Shown: one piece after another, positions 33,494 to 42,234 of the stretch
How positions within the stretch are numbered: position 1 is the first letter of the stretch
Layout: each line of letters starts with the position of its first letter
Assembly (NCBI GenBank): GCA_050847315.1
Contig: CP193791.1
Length of the DNA stretch: 64,000 nucleotides
Source of the DNA: Cedecea sp000277545
GTDB taxonomy: Bacteria; Pseudomonadota; Gammaproteobacteria; Enterobacterales; Enterobacteriaceae
Strand: one strand, 5' to 3'
The notes under the pieces: generated by a model
Database searches by the model: none
Told to the model about the DNA's origin: nothing
The model's input: the letters and a program-made list of their open reading frames with translations, nothing else
Translations under genes and position numbers: made by a program

Positions 33494-34255
33494 ATGGCAC
33501 TCACACTTTTAGCTGCAAACAATGCCCAAACGGTACTTGCTGCGGGGATTAACTCTACCGCAACGAGCCTTACAGTGAACACTGGCACGGGAGATTTGTT
33601 CCCATCACCAGTTGCCGGAGCGAGTTTTTTTAAGCTTACGCTGGTAGACGCAGCAACCGGGACGCTGACCGAGATTGTTCATGTTACTGCCCGCTCAGGC
33701 GATACGATGACAATAGAGCGTGGGCAGGAAGGAACGCCAGCGAGAGCATGGTCAGCAAACGACATCGCTGCGAACATGATGACTGCCGGTTCATTCGCAT
33801 TACTAGCACAAACTGCATTGTCTCTACAGGTTGCAAATAATCTTTCAGAAATAGCCTCAGCTGGGCCTTCGGCTGTCAGTCAGACTCTCACAAACCTAGG
33901 TCTGGGAACTGCGGCAACTAAGAATGTAGGCACCGGATCGAATCAGATACCCGATATGTCCAGTTTTACGGCAAGCCGTGCGTCAACCGGTTGGCAAAAA
34001 TTGCCAGGGGGACTGATTATCCAATGGGGACAGGCTTCGACGGACACCAGTTCTCTTGTTACCGTGGCTTATCCGATCCCATTCCCAAACAGCATATTCC
34101 AGGTCATCGGCTCATGCCTCGATGTCAATAACGCTAACATAGTGGCTATTAACTCTACTGATGGCGTCAACTTCAACCTGGTAGCCTGGGTTGCTACATC
34201 TGGCTCGGTTTTAAGAACTAAAACTCCGGTGAAATGGATCGCAATAGGAAACTGA
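33494..34255 (+). CDS. Tail fibre protein
   Basis: A 253-residue fibre. The N-terminal part (AAGINSTATSLTVNTGTG; DTMTIERGQEGTPARAW) is a short attachment domain; the C-terminal receptor-binding part (GLIIQWGQASTDTSSLVTVA, PVKWIAIGN) resembles that of the tailocin fibre at 55261. At 33885-33910 the coding sequence for LTNLGLG resembles an invertase crossover site but with a different central pair. Followed after one base by its assembly chaperone. Confidence 0.85.
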   Translation: MALTLLAANNAQTVLAAGINSTATSLTVNTGTGDLFPSPVAGASFFKLTLVDAATGTLTEIVHVTARSGDTMTIERGQEGTPARAWSANDIAANMMTAGSFALLAQTALSLQVANNLSEIASAGPSAVSQTLTNLGLGTAATKNVGTGSNQIPDMSSFTASRASTGWQKLPGGLIIQWGQASTDTSSLVTVAYPIPFPNSIFQVIGSCLDVNNANIVAINSTDGVNFNLVAWVATSGSVLRTKTPVKWIAIGN

Positions 34256-34256
34256 T

Positions 34257-34685
34257 ATGAACAATAACTATGTTTTCAGCGCCACTACCCTTGCTTTTTA
34301 TCCACTCGAAATGAAGGATGATTATGAGAAAGCAGGAAGTTGGCCCGGGGATGCTGTTGAGGTATCTGACGAAATTTATAATGAGTTTCTTATTCCACCT
34401 GTGGGAAAGATGCGCGGTGCTAAGGATGGCCTGCCATGCTGGGTAGATGTACCACCTCCGACCCATGAGGAACTGGTTGCAGCAGCTGACGCAGAGAAAG
34501 ATCGGCGCATCACCGAAGCCAACGACTACATGAACAGTAAGCAGTGGCCAGGCAAAGCAGCAATGGGTCGCCTGAAAGATGATGAGAAAGCTCGATACAA
34601 TGCGTGGCTTGATTATCTCGACGAGCTGGAGGCAGTCGACACCTCGACTGTACCTGATCTCACTTGGCCTGCTCAACCTCAGTGA
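34257..34685 (+). CDS. Tail fibre assembly protein (Tfa)
   Basis: A 142-residue Tfa-type chaperone needed to fold and trimerise the fibre. N-terminal FSATTLAFYPLEMKDDYEKA and C-terminal QWPGKAAMGRLKDDEKARYN are typical. The C-terminal half is very similar to the tailocin Tfa at 56177, so the two elements probably exchange fibre cassettes. Confidence 0.9.
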   Translation: MNNNYVFSATTLAFYPLEMKDDYEKAGSWPGDAVEVSDEIYNEFLIPPVGKMRGAKDGLPCWVDVPPPTHEELVAAADAEKDRRITEANDYMNSKQWPGKAAMGRLKDDEKARYNAWLDYLDELEAVDTSTVPDLTWPAQPQ

Positions 34686-34851
34686 CGGGGCGTAATTTTC
34701 CATCCTCAACAACGAAGCAATCAGTTTTAGTGCTTCTGGTCTCACTTTCTCTTTGACACTCCTGAAGCGATGGAAAAGCGCCAATGACGTAGAGTTGTTC
34801 GTTATTGGCGCTGCCGCCCATGATTAATGCCAATACAAACATAGTGTTCAT
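34660..34851 (-). CDS. DUF1482-like small secreted protein
   Basis: A 63-residue protein on the minus strand, overlapping the Tfa 3' end by 26 bases. It starts MNTMFVLALIMGGSANNEQL, a short signal-peptide-like helix, followed by FPSLQECQRESETRSTKTDC, which matches the DUF1482 pattern of small prophage proteins. A good ribosome site (ggagatatt) precedes ATG. It is the only minus-strand prophage gene. Function unknown. Confidence 0.7.
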   Translation of the reverse strand: MNTMFVLALIMGGSANNEQLYVIGAFPSLQECQRESETRSTKTDCFVVEDGKLRPVTEVEQAK

Positions 34852-35233
34852 AATATCTCCTTGAGTGAGAGAGGGATAAATAAGGGTTGAGGGTATACCA
34901 CATAAATGACTTGATGGGGCCTATAACGCCCCTACAGATATTTGCTTTGATAATTTAATGGATTAGAAGTATGTGCCAACCACCACGCCAATAACCCCAG
35001 GCACGAACACGCTGAACGACTAGGCCGTTCCCTGAACGATGCTCGTTCTGGTGAGTTCGACGACTGCCCGGTGATGTAACATCCTATGTTAATGAAGAGA
35101 TCGTATGCTGACGATTTCGGCGCTACAGTGTAATATGCACGCCAGTCGTTGATGGGGTAGTTACTGTGGGATGTCCACCGCTGTGTCCATCAAGAAAAAA
35201 TTATCAGCATAGCGAATAGAAAAACTAATATTT
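34852..35233. other. Phage-chromosome junction region before lepA
   Basis: About 380 bp without a gene. It holds a small hairpin (ggggc ctataac gcccc near 34917), AT-rich stretches and the immediate upstream region of lepA. The right attachment site must lie in this region or in the first lepA codons. Gifsy-1 of Salmonella uses the 5' end of lepA, so the same target is likely. The core sequence cannot be defined from one end alone. Confidence 0.5.
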
Positions 35234-37033
35234 ATGAAGAACATAAGAAACTTCTCCATCATCGCCCACATCGACCACGGTAAATCGACGCTGTCTGACC
35301 GTATCATCCAGATTTGCGGCGGCTTGTCCGACCGTGAAATGGCCGCGCAGGTTCTTGACTCAATGGACCTGGAACGTGAACGTGGTATTACCATCAAAGC
35401 GCAGAGCGTCACCCTCGACTACAAAGCCAGCGACGGTGAAACTTACCAGTTGAACTTCATCGATACCCCTGGGCACGTTGACTTCTCTTATGAAGTATCC
35501 CGCTCGCTTGCGGCCTGTGAAGGGGCGCTGCTGGTGGTGGATGCCGGGCAGGGCGTTGAGGCTCAAACCCTGGCGAACTGCTACACGGCGATGGAAATGG
35601 ACCTGGAAGTGGTTCCGGTTCTGAACAAAATTGACCTGCCGGCGGCCGATCCTGAGCGCGTGGCGGAAGAAATTGAAGACATCGTGGGCATCGACGCCAC
35701 CGATGCGGTTCGCTGCTCGGCGAAAACCGGCGTTGGCGTACCTGATGTATTAGAACGCCTGGTGCGTGATATCCCCGCACCGCAAGGCGATCCAGATGCA
35801 CCGCTACAGGCGCTGATCATCGACTCCTGGTTCGATAACTACCTGGGTGTTGTCTCCCTGATCCGCGTGAAAAACGGCACGCTGCGTAAAGGCGACAAAG
35901 TCAAAGTCATGAGCACCGGCCAGGTGTACAACGCCGATCGTCTGGGCATCTTTACGCCTAAGCAGATCGACCGTACCGAACTAAAATGCGGTGAAGTAGG
36001 CTGGCTGGTTTGTGCCATCAAAGACATCCTGGGCGCCCCGGTAGGCGATACTCTGACCCTGTCCCGTAACCCGGCGGACAAAGCGCTGCCAGGCTTCAAA
36101 AAAGTGAAGCCGCAGGTTTATGCCGGCCTGTTCCCGGTCAGCTCCGACGACTACGAAAACTTCCGCGATGCACTCGGCAAGCTCAGCCTGAACGATGCCT
36201 CTCTGTTCTACGAGCCAGAAAGCTCAACGGCGTTGGGCTTCGGCTTCCGCTGCGGCTTCCTGGGCCTGCTGCACATGGAGATCATTCAGGAGCGTCTGGA
36301 GCGTGAATACGATCTCGACCTGATCACCACCGCGCCAACCGTAGTTTACGAAGTGCAAACGACCAGCAAAGAGATTGTCTACGTTGATAGCCCGTCTAAG
36401 CTGCCGCCGCTCAACAACATTGAAGAGCTGCGCGAGCCGATTGCGGAATGTCACATGCTGCTGCCGCAGGAGTTCCTCGGCAACGTGATTACGCTGTGTA
36501 TCGAAAAACGCGGCGTGCAAACCAACATGGTTTATCACGGCAACCAGGTTGCGCTGACCTATGAAATCCCAATGGCGGAAGTGGTGCTCGACTTCTTCGA
36601 TCGCCTGAAGTCCACTTCTCGTGGCTATGCGTCGCTGGATTACAATTTCAAACGTTTCCAGGCTTCCAACATGGTGCGCGTTGATGTACTGATAAATGGC
36701 GATCGCGTTGATGCGCTGGCGCTTATCACACACAACGACAACGCGCCTTACCGTGGCCGTGAGCTGGTGGAAAAAATGAAGGATCTGATCCCTCGCCAAC
36801 AGTTCGACATCGCGATTCAGGCAGCCATCGGCAACCACATTATTGCGCGTTCGACGGTGAAACAGCTGCGTAAAAACGTTCTGGCTAAGTGCTACGGCGG
36901 CGACGTCAGCCGTAAGAAAAAGCTGCTGCAGAAACAGAAAGACGGTAAGAAACGCATGAAGCAGGTCGGCAACGTCGAGCTGCCTCAGGAAGCGTTCCTG
37001 GCCATTCTGCACGTTGGCAAAGACAGCAAATAA
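35234..37033 (+). CDS. lepA: Elongation factor 4 (LepA)
   Basis: A 599-residue translational GTPase that acts on the ribosome, implicated in initiation and back-translocation. G1 is AHIDHGKSTL (residues about 11-20), G2 RGITIKAQ, G3 DTPGHVDF, G4 NKID; the C-terminal part carries the LepA-specific KKLLQKQKDGKKRMKQVG. Full length. The start MKNIRNFSIIAHIDHGKS is the family start, so if the prophage did insert into its 5' end the reading frame has been kept. First gene of the lepA-lepB pair. Confidence 0.98.
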   Translation: MKNIRNFSIIAHIDHGKSTLSDRIIQICGGLSDREMAAQVLDSMDLERERGITIKAQSVTLDYKASDGETYQLNFIDTPGHVDFSYEVSRSLAACEGALLVVDAGQGVEAQTLANCYTAMEMDLEVVPVLNKIDLPAADPERVAEEIEDIVGIDATDAVRCSAKTGVGVPDVLERLVRDIPAPQGDPDAPLQALIIDSWFDNYLGVVSLIRVKNGTLRKGDKVKVMSTGQVYNADRLGIFTPKQIDRTELKCGEVGWLVCAIKDILGAPVGDTLTLSRNPADKALPGFKKVKPQVYAGLFPVSSDDYENFRDALGKLSLNDASLFYEPESSTALGFGFRCGFLGLLHMEIIQERLEREYDLDLITTAPTVVYEVQTTSKEIVYVDSPSKLPPLNNIEELREPIAECHMLLPQEFLGNVITLCIEKRGVQTNMVYHGNQVALTYEIPMAEVVLDFFDRLKSTSRGYASLDYNFKRFQASNMVRVDVLINGDRVDALALITHNDNAPYRGRELVEKMKDLIPRQQFDIAIQAAIGNHIIARSTVKQLRKNVLAKCYGGDVSRKKKLLQKQKDGKKRMKQVGNVELPQEAFLAILHVGKDSK

Positions 37034-37047
37034 TCTAAGGAGTTGGC

Positions 37048-38022
37048 ATGGCGAATATGTTTGCTTTGATCCTCGTGGTAGCCACGCTGGTGACGGGCAT
37101 TTTGTGGTGTCTGGACAAGTTTATCTTTGCACCAAAACGTCGTGAAAAACAGGCGGCAGCGCAGGCTGCCACCGGTGACGCACTGGACAAAAAGACGCTG
37201 AAAAAAGTCGGCCCTAAACCAGGCTGGCTGGAAACCGGTGCGTCGGTGTTTCCGGTGCTGGCGATTGTGCTGGTGGTGCGCTCATTTATTTATGAGCCTT
37301 TCCAGATCCCATCCGGTTCGATGATGCCAACGCTGTTAATCGGTGACTTTATTCTGGTAGAGAAGTTTGCCTACGGCATTAAAGATCCTATTTATCAGAA
37401 AACCTTAATTGAAACCGGGCACCCTAAACGCGGCGATATTGCGGTATTTAAATACCCTGAAGATCCGCGCCTGGATTATATTAAGCGCGTTGTTGGGCTG
37501 CCGGGCGACCGGGTAAGCTACGACCCGCAGTCGAAAGAAGTCACCGTGCAGCCTAATTGCAGTTCCGGCCAGGCCTGCGACAACGCGCTGCCAATCACTT
37601 ATTCCAACGTGGAAGCCAGTGATTTTGTGCAGACGTTTGCCCGCCGCAACGGCAGTGAAGCCACTTCCGGCTTCTTCCAGTTGCCGAAAGATCAGACCCG
37701 TGAAGACGGTGTCCGCTTGAGCGAGCGTAAAGAAACGCTGGGTAACGTCACCCATAACATTCTGACGGTGCCTATCGCTCAGGATCAGGTGGGGATGTAC
37801 TACCAGCAGTCAGGCTTGCCGCTTGCGACATGGATTGTTCCGCCGGGTCACTATTTCATGATGGGTGATAACCGCGACAATAGCGCAGACAGCCGCTATT
37901 GGGGCTTTGTGCCAGAGCAAAATCTGGTCGGTAAAGCGACAGCAATTTGGATGAGTTTCGAGAAACAAGAAGGCGAATGGCCAACGGGCGTTCGTTTAAG
38001 CCGAATTGGCGGCATTCATTAA
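37048..38022 (+). CDS. lepB: Signal peptidase I
   Basis: A 324-residue inner-membrane serine protease that removes signal peptides from exported proteins. Two N-terminal membrane helices are visible (MFALILVVATLVTGILW and VFPVLAIVLVVRSFIY). The catalytic serine lies in IPSGSMMPTL and the lysine in YIKRVVGLPGD; the GDNRDNSADSR box is near the end. It starts 14 bases after lepA, the conserved operon. Confidence 0.98.
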   Translation: MANMFALILVVATLVTGILWCLDKFIFAPKRREKQAAAQAATGDALDKKTLKKVGPKPGWLETGASVFPVLAIVLVVRSFIYEPFQIPSGSMMPTLLIGDFILVEKFAYGIKDPIYQKTLIETGHPKRGDIAVFKYPEDPRLDYIKRVVGLPGDRVSYDPQSKEVTVQPNCSSGQACDNALPITYSNVEASDFVQTFARRNGSEATSGFFQLPKDQTREDGVRLSERKETLGNVTHNILTVPIAQDQVGMYYQQSGLPLATWIVPPGHYFMMGDNRDNSADSRYWGFVPEQNLVGKATAIWMSFEKQEGEWPTGVRLSRIGGIH

Positions 38023-38111
38023 ACAATTAATCCCACAAACTAACGACATCCCCTGTCGTTGTGTATAGAATATTCCCGCCTTTAAAGATTGGCTCCCGAA
38101 AGGGAGCCACG

Positions 38112-38159
38112 GCACACGAAACAGCGTTGGTTTCCTTTTTTCAGGTCTGTTCCGTGTGC
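38112..38159 (+). promoter_or_regulatory. rnc leader hairpin, RNase III autoregulation
   Basis: Arms gcacacgaaacag (38112-38124) and ctgttccgtgtgc (38147-38159) form a long stem with one G-U pair in the rnc 5' leader. In E. coli, RNase III cuts such a hairpin and lowers its own mRNA level. A tight hairpin (ggctccc gaaa gggagcc, 38091-38108) stands just before it. Confidence 0.75.
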
Positions 38160-38194
38160 TGAATAGTTGACGCATTCATTAATTTTGGTATCGC

Positions 38195-38875
38195 ATGAAT
38201 CCCATCGTAATAAATAGGCTGCAGCGTAAGCTGGGCTACACTTTTCAACATCAGGATCTGTTGCAACAGGCATTAACCCACCGGAGTGCCAGCAGCAAAC
38301 ACAACGAGCGTCTTGAGTTTTTGGGTGACTCCATTCTCAGTTATGTCATCGCGAATGCGCTGTATCATCGTTTTCCTCGCGTAGATGAAGGCGACATGAG
38401 CCGCATGCGCGCGACGCTGGTACGCGGCAATACGCTGGCGGAAATCGCCCGCGAGTTCGAACTGGGTGAGTGTCTGCGTCTTGGGCCGGGTGAACTGAAA
38501 AGTGGCGGTTTCCGTCGTGAGTCGATTCTTGCTGATACCGTGGAAGCGTTGATCGGTGGCGTCTTCCTCGACAGCGACATTCAGAACGTTGAGCGTCTGA
38601 TTCTCTCGTGGTATCAGACCCGTCTCGACGAAATCAGTCCAGGCGACAAGCAAAAAGATCCGAAAACGCGTCTGCAGGAGTACCTGCAGGGTCGCCATCT
38701 GCCGCTGCCGTCGTATCTGGTGGTGCAGGTGCGTGGTGAAGCGCACGATCAAGAATTTACCATTCACTGTCAGGTGAGTGGCCTGCCTGAGCCTGTCGTA
38801 GGGACGGGCTCAAGCCGCCGTAAAGCGGAACAGGCTGCGGCTGAGCAGGCGCTGAAAAAGCTGGAGCTGGAATGA
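38195..38875 (+). CDS. rnc: Ribonuclease III
   Basis: A 226-residue double-strand-specific RNase that processes rRNA precursors and regulatory duplexes. The signature ERLEFLGDSILSYVIAN is at residues about 38-54, the second acidic cluster at LADTVEALIGGVFLD, and the C-terminal double-stranded RNA binding domain ends GTGSSRRKAEQAAAEQALK. Overlaps era by four bases. Confidence 0.98.
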   Translation: MNPIVINRLQRKLGYTFQHQDLLQQALTHRSASSKHNERLEFLGDSILSYVIANALYHRFPRVDEGDMSRMRATLVRGNTLAEIAREFELGECLRLGPGELKSGGFRRESILADTVEALIGGVFLDSDIQNVERLILSWYQTRLDEISPGDKQKDPKTRLQEYLQGRHLPLPSYLVVQVRGEAHDQEFTIHCQVSGLPEPVVGTGSSRRKAEQAAAEQALKKLELE

Positions 38876-39780
38876 GCGAAGAAAAAACGTATTGCGGCTT
38901 CGCGGCCATTGTTGGTCGCCCGAACGTCGGCAAATCCACGCTGCTGAATCAGCTGCTTGGGCAAAAAGTTTCCATTACCTCGCGTAAGGCGCAAACCACG
39001 CGCCACCGCATCATGGGCATCCATACCGAAGGGCCATATCAGGCGATTTACGTCGATACCCCGGGGCTGCACATGGAAGAAAAACGCGCCATTAACCGCC
39101 TGATGAACCGCGCGGCAAGCAGCTCCATCGGTGACGTTGAGCTGGTTATCTTCGTGGTTGAAGGCACCCGCTGGACGCCGGATGATGAAATGGTGCTGAA
39201 CAAGCTGCGCGACAGCCGTGCGCCGGTCATCCTGGCCGTCAACAAAGTTGACAACGTTCAGGATAAAACCGTTCTGCTGCCTCACCTGCAGTTCCTCGGC
39301 AGCCAGATGAACTTCCTCGATATCGTGCCTATCTCAGCAGAAACCGGGATGAACGTTGATACCATCGCGGAAATTGTCCGTAAGCACCTGCCGGAAGCGA
39401 TCCACCACTTCCCGGAAGAGTATATTACCGACCGTTCCCAGCGCTTTATGGCGTCTGAGATCATTCGCGAAAAGCTGATGCGTTTCCTGGGCGCCGAGCT
39501 GCCGTATTCTGTGACCGTAGAAATCGAGCAGTTCGTGACCAACGAACGCGGTGGCTACGACATCAACGGGCTGATCCTCGTTGAGCGCGAAGGGCAGAAG
39601 AAGATGGTGATTGGCAACAAAGGGGCCAAAATTAAAACCATCGGTATCGAAGCCCGTAAAGACATGGAAGAGATGTTCGAAGCCAAAGTTCACCTCGAAC
39701 TTTGGGTGAAGGTGAAATCCGGCTGGGCCGATGACGAGCGTGCGCTGCGCAGTCTCGGTTATACCGACGACCTGAGCTAA
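38872..39780 (+). CDS. era: GTPase Era
   Basis: A 302-residue GTPase with C-terminal KH domain that binds 16S rRNA and helps 30S subunit assembly. G1 GRPNVGKSTL (residues about 15-24), G3 DTPGLH, G4 NKVD and the KH motif MVIGNKGAKIKTIG are all present. Co-transcribed with rnc and recO. Confidence 0.98.
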   Translation: MSEEKTYCGFAAIVGRPNVGKSTLLNQLLGQKVSITSRKAQTTRHRIMGIHTEGPYQAIYVDTPGLHMEEKRAINRLMNRAASSSIGDVELVIFVVEGTRWTPDDEMVLNKLRDSRAPVILAVNKVDNVQDKTVLLPHLQFLGSQMNFLDIVPISAETGMNVDTIAEIVRKHLPEAIHHFPEEYITDRSQRFMASEIIREKLMRFLGAELPYSVTVEIEQFVTNERGGYDINGLILVEREGQKKMVIGNKGAKIKTIGIEARKDMEEMFEAKVHLELWVKVKSGWADDERALRSLGYTDDLS

Positions 39781-39785
39781 AACTT

Positions 39786-40523
39786 ATGGAAGGCTGGCAA
39801 CGGGCTTTTGTCCTGCATAGTCGCCCCTGGAGCGAAACCAGCCTTTTGCTCGACCTGTTTTCCGAAGAGTCCGGGCGCGTTCGTCTGATTGCCAAAGGCG
39901 CGCGCTCTAAACGCTCAAATCTGAAAGGCGCTCTGCAGCCTTTTACCCCTCTGCTGGTTCGCTGGGGCGGCCGTGGCGAAGTCAAAACGCTACGCAGCGC
40001 CGAAGCGGTTTCTCTGGCCCTTCCCTTAAGTGGTATCACGCTGTACAGCGGCCTGTACGTCAATGAACTGGTGGCTCGCGTCCTCGAGCAGGAAACCCGC
40101 TTCTCCGAACTGTTCTTCGATTATCTCCACTGCATTCAGGCCTTAGCTGGCGCTACGGGCACACCGGAGCCTGCGCTGCGTCGTTTTGAGCTGGCGCTGC
40201 TGGGGCACCTTGGCTACGGCGTGGATTTTCTGCACTGCGCCGGCAGCGGGGCAGTCGTCGATGACACCATGACTTACACCTACCGTGAAGAGAAAGGTTT
40301 TATTGCCAGCGTGGTGATCGGCCACAGCAGCTTTACCGGCCGCCAGCTCAGAGCGCTAGCCGAACGCGAATTTCCCGATGCCGACACGCTCCGTGCCGCC
40401 AAGCGTTTCACGCGTATGGCGCTCAAGCCGTATCTACAAGGGAAGCCTCTCAAAAGTCGCGAACTGTTCCGCCAGTTTGTGCCTAAAAAAACGCCACCTG
40501 AGCCATCTGATAGCTCACAGTAA
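39786..40523 (+). CDS. recO: DNA repair protein RecO
   Basis: A 245-residue mediator that, with RecR, loads RecA on SSB-coated single-strand DNA. N-terminal OB fold (MEGWQRAFVLHSRPWSETSL) and helical C-terminal domain (TPEPALRRFELALLGHLGYG) match the family throughout. The gene starts five bases after era. Confidence 0.97.
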   Translation: MEGWQRAFVLHSRPWSETSLLLDLFSEESGRVRLIAKGARSKRSNLKGALQPFTPLLVRWGGRGEVKTLRSAEAVSLALPLSGITLYSGLYVNELVARVLEQETRFSELFFDYLHCIQALAGATGTPEPALRRFELALLGHLGYGVDFLHCAGSGAVVDDTMTYTYREEKGFIASVVIGHSSFTGRQLRALAEREFPDADTLRAAKRFTRMALKPYLQGKPLKSRELFRQFVPKKTPPEPSDSSQ

Positions 40524-40597
40524 TCACAGACCGTAGCCAGGCTTTCCCCGGCAGGTGTACACTGCCCGGCATCTGTCTGCGAACTCTGAGGATTGTC

Positions 40598-41329
40598 ATG
40601 GCTGAATTACTGTTAGGCGTCAACATCGATCACATCGCTACCCTGCGTAACGCGCGCGGTACGGCATACCCGGATCCGGTTCAGGCCGCGTTTATCGCGG
40701 AGCAGGCGGGTGCCGATGGCATTACCGTTCACCTGCGCGAAGATCGCCGCCACATCACCGACCGTGACGTTCGCGTTCTGCGTGAAACCCTCGATACCCG
40801 CATGAACCTGGAAATGGCCGTCACCGAAGAGATGATCGCTATTGCCTGCCAGACGAAACCGCATTTCTGCTGCCTGGTGCCGGAAAAGCGCCAGGAAGTA
40901 ACCACCGAAGGCGGCCTGGATGTTGCCGGTCAGCTGGATAAAATGCGCGATGCCTGCCAGCGCCTGGCTGACGCAGGTATTCTGGTTTCTCTGTTTATTG
41001 ATGCCGACCACGCGCAGATTGACGCGGCGGTGGCCGTGGGCGCGCCTTACATTGAAATCCACACTGGCTGCTATGCGGATGCTGAAGATGAAGTCACCCA
41101 GGCCAAAGAGCTGGCTCGCATTGCTGAAGCCGCGAGCTATGCCGCCGCTAAAGGGCTGAAGGTGAATGCTGGTCACGGGCTGACGTATCACAATGTTCAG
41201 GCCATTGCGCGGATCCCTGAAATGCATGAGCTGAACATCGGCCACGCGATTATCGGGCGTGCGGTAATCAGCGGTCTTAAAGAAGCCGTGGCTGAAATGA
41301 AACGTCTGATGCAGGAAGCGCGTCGCTAA
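40598..41329 (+). CDS. pdxJ: Pyridoxine 5'-phosphate synthase
   Basis: A 243-residue TIM-barrel enzyme that condenses 3-amino-2-oxopropyl phosphate with 1-deoxyxylulose 5-phosphate to make pyridoxine 5'-phosphate, the last ring-forming step of vitamin B6 synthesis. LLGVNIDHIATLRNARGTAY and GITVHLREDRRHITDRDV are diagnostic; NAGHGLTYHN carries the phosphate-binding part. Coupled to acpS by a TAATG overlap. Confidence 0.98.
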   Translation: MAELLLGVNIDHIATLRNARGTAYPDPVQAAFIAEQAGADGITVHLREDRRHITDRDVRVLRETLDTRMNLEMAVTEEMIAIACQTKPHFCCLVPEKRQEVTTEGGLDVAGQLDKMRDACQRLADAGILVSLFIDADHAQIDAAVAVGAPYIEIHTGCYADAEDEVTQAKELARIAEAASYAAAKGLKVNAGHGLTYHNVQAIARIPEMHELNIGHAIIGRAVISGLKEAVAEMKRLMQEARR

Positions 41330-41709
41330 TGGCCATTCTCGGCCTCGGCACGGACATAGTGGAAATTGCGCGCATTGAGAGCGTCATTTCCCGTTCCGGC
41401 GACCGACTGGCTAAGCGCGTACTGAGCCAAAATGAATGGGTCTTGTACCAGGCGCATCGGCAGCCGGTGCGTTTTCTGGCGAAGCGTTTTGCGGTGAAAG
41501 AAGCGGCCGCGAAAGCTTTTGGTACCGGAATTCGCAACGGGCTGGCGTTCAATCAGTTTGAAGTGTTTAACGACGCGCTGGGCAAACCTCAACTGCGGTT
41601 TTGGGAAGAGGCGGAGCGGCTGGCTGAAAAAATGGGCGTGCGATCAGTTCACGTTACCCTGGCGGATGAGCGCCATTACGCCTGCGCGACGGTGATCATC
41701 GAAAGCTAA
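41329..41709 (+). CDS. acpS: Holo-[acyl-carrier-protein] synthase
   Basis: A 126-residue phosphopantetheinyl transferase that moves 4'-phosphopantetheine from CoA to ACP, needed for fatty acid synthesis. The motifs GLGTDIVEIARIE (with the metal-binding Asp) and FLAKRFAVKEAAAKAFGTGI are present. Its stop overlaps yfhL convergently by four bases. Confidence 0.98.
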   Translation: MAILGLGTDIVEIARIESVISRSGDRLAKRVLSQNEWVLYQAHRQPVRFLAKRFAVKEAAAKAFGTGIRNGLAFNQFEVFNDALGKPQLRFWEEAERLAEKMGVRSVHVTLADERHYACATVIIES

Positions 41710-41966
41710 AGTTTATCCGCATGGTGGAGCAGCACGAACTTATCCCACAGCTGCTCTTCATTCTCAATGTGCGCCGGGTCGTGAATTATCGTGCTGGGGA
41801 TCGGGCAAACTTTCTGGCAGGTCGGGGTTTCGTAATGGCCCACGCATTCCGTGCAACGATCGGTATCGATCTGGTAGATAGCATCGCCCATGGAGATGGC
41901 CTGATTCGGGCACTCCGGCTCGCACATATCGCAGTTGATGCACTTCTTCGTAATTAATAACGCCAT
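41706..41966 (-). CDS. yfhL: 4Fe-4S ferredoxin YfhL
   Basis: An 86-residue ferredoxin with two iron-sulfur clusters: CINCDMCEPECPNQAI and CTECVGHYETPTCQKVCP; the extended second motif with an insertion is characteristic of the YfhL/Allochromatium type. An electron carrier with unknown partners in the cytoplasm. In E. coli its upstream neighbour is yfhH; here the tailocin separates them. Confidence 0.96.
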   Translation of the reverse strand: MALLITKKCINCDMCEPECPNQAISMGDAIYQIDTDRCTECVGHYETPTCQKVCPIPSTIIHDPAHIENEEQLWDKFVLLHHADKL

Positions 41967-42026
41967 TTCAACCTGTTACCAGCCCCACCGGACTCAAAGA
42001 TATATTCACATTTCGCGCTCAAAACA

Positions 42027-42055
42027 TTGCAAAAGCCTGTATATTTAACCAGTAT
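42027..42055 (+). promoter_or_regulatory. LexA-controlled promoter upstream of tailocin repressor
   Basis: TTGCAA (42027-42032), 17-bp spacer, CAGTAT (42050-42055). The spacer contains a strong LexA box CTG-N10-CAG (gcctgtatatttaaccagta, 42035-42054), very similar to the box of E. coli dinI. It points towards the repressor gene 170 bp downstream. What it transcribes is not clear; a small hydrophobic frame (42097 onwards) is one candidate, yfhL on the other strand another. Confidence 0.7.
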
Positions 42056-42165
42056 TAAGTTTGATTAAAGATAATGGATAAAGCAGGGACGTTTCGATGG
42101 CGCGCACTTTACCACAAAAGCAGATCATCCCCAATGATACTGCGCCTTTAAGTTTTGTGCTTTGT

Positions 42166-42234
42166 GTACTTTCAGTACGTGTTATCATTGAACTATTGGT
42201 CATGAAAAACACGACGGGGTCGTACTTATGGTAC
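42166..42234 (+). promoter_or_regulatory. Three operator-like 13-mers at repressor promoter
   Basis: Sites gtactttcagtac (42166-42178), gaactattggtca (42190-42202) and gtacttatggtac (42222-42234, covering the repressor start codon). They share a GTAC-N5-GTAC type dyad with two sites at the operon promoter. A possible promoter TTTGTG/TATCAT (42161, 42183) lies among them, so the repressor should regulate itself. Confidence 0.65.

Larger units (their letters stand above)
1..35233 (+). mobile_element. Temperate contractile-tailed prophage, right-hand part
   Basis: The stretch carries a continuous set of phage genes: cII-like regulator, O/P replication, Q antiterminator, lysis, terminase, portal, capsid, sheath, tube, tape measure, baseplate and fibre. 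All are plus strand except one small gene at 34660-34851. Early genes are lambdoid while the tail is that of a myovirus. Integrase, repressor and the left end lie before the window. The right end falls between the last phage gene and lepA at 35234; the exact attachment site cannot be fixed without the left end. All morphogenetic classes are intact, so the element could still be inducible. Confidence 0.93.

Noticed and set aside
36224..37012. 262-codon minus-strand frame inside lepA
   Set aside because: Antisense to conserved LepA; no start signals.
41967..42030. ShoB/OhsC-like small RNA pair near yfhL as in E. coli
   Set aside because: No ShoB-like peptide or matching RNA sequence could be recognised here.
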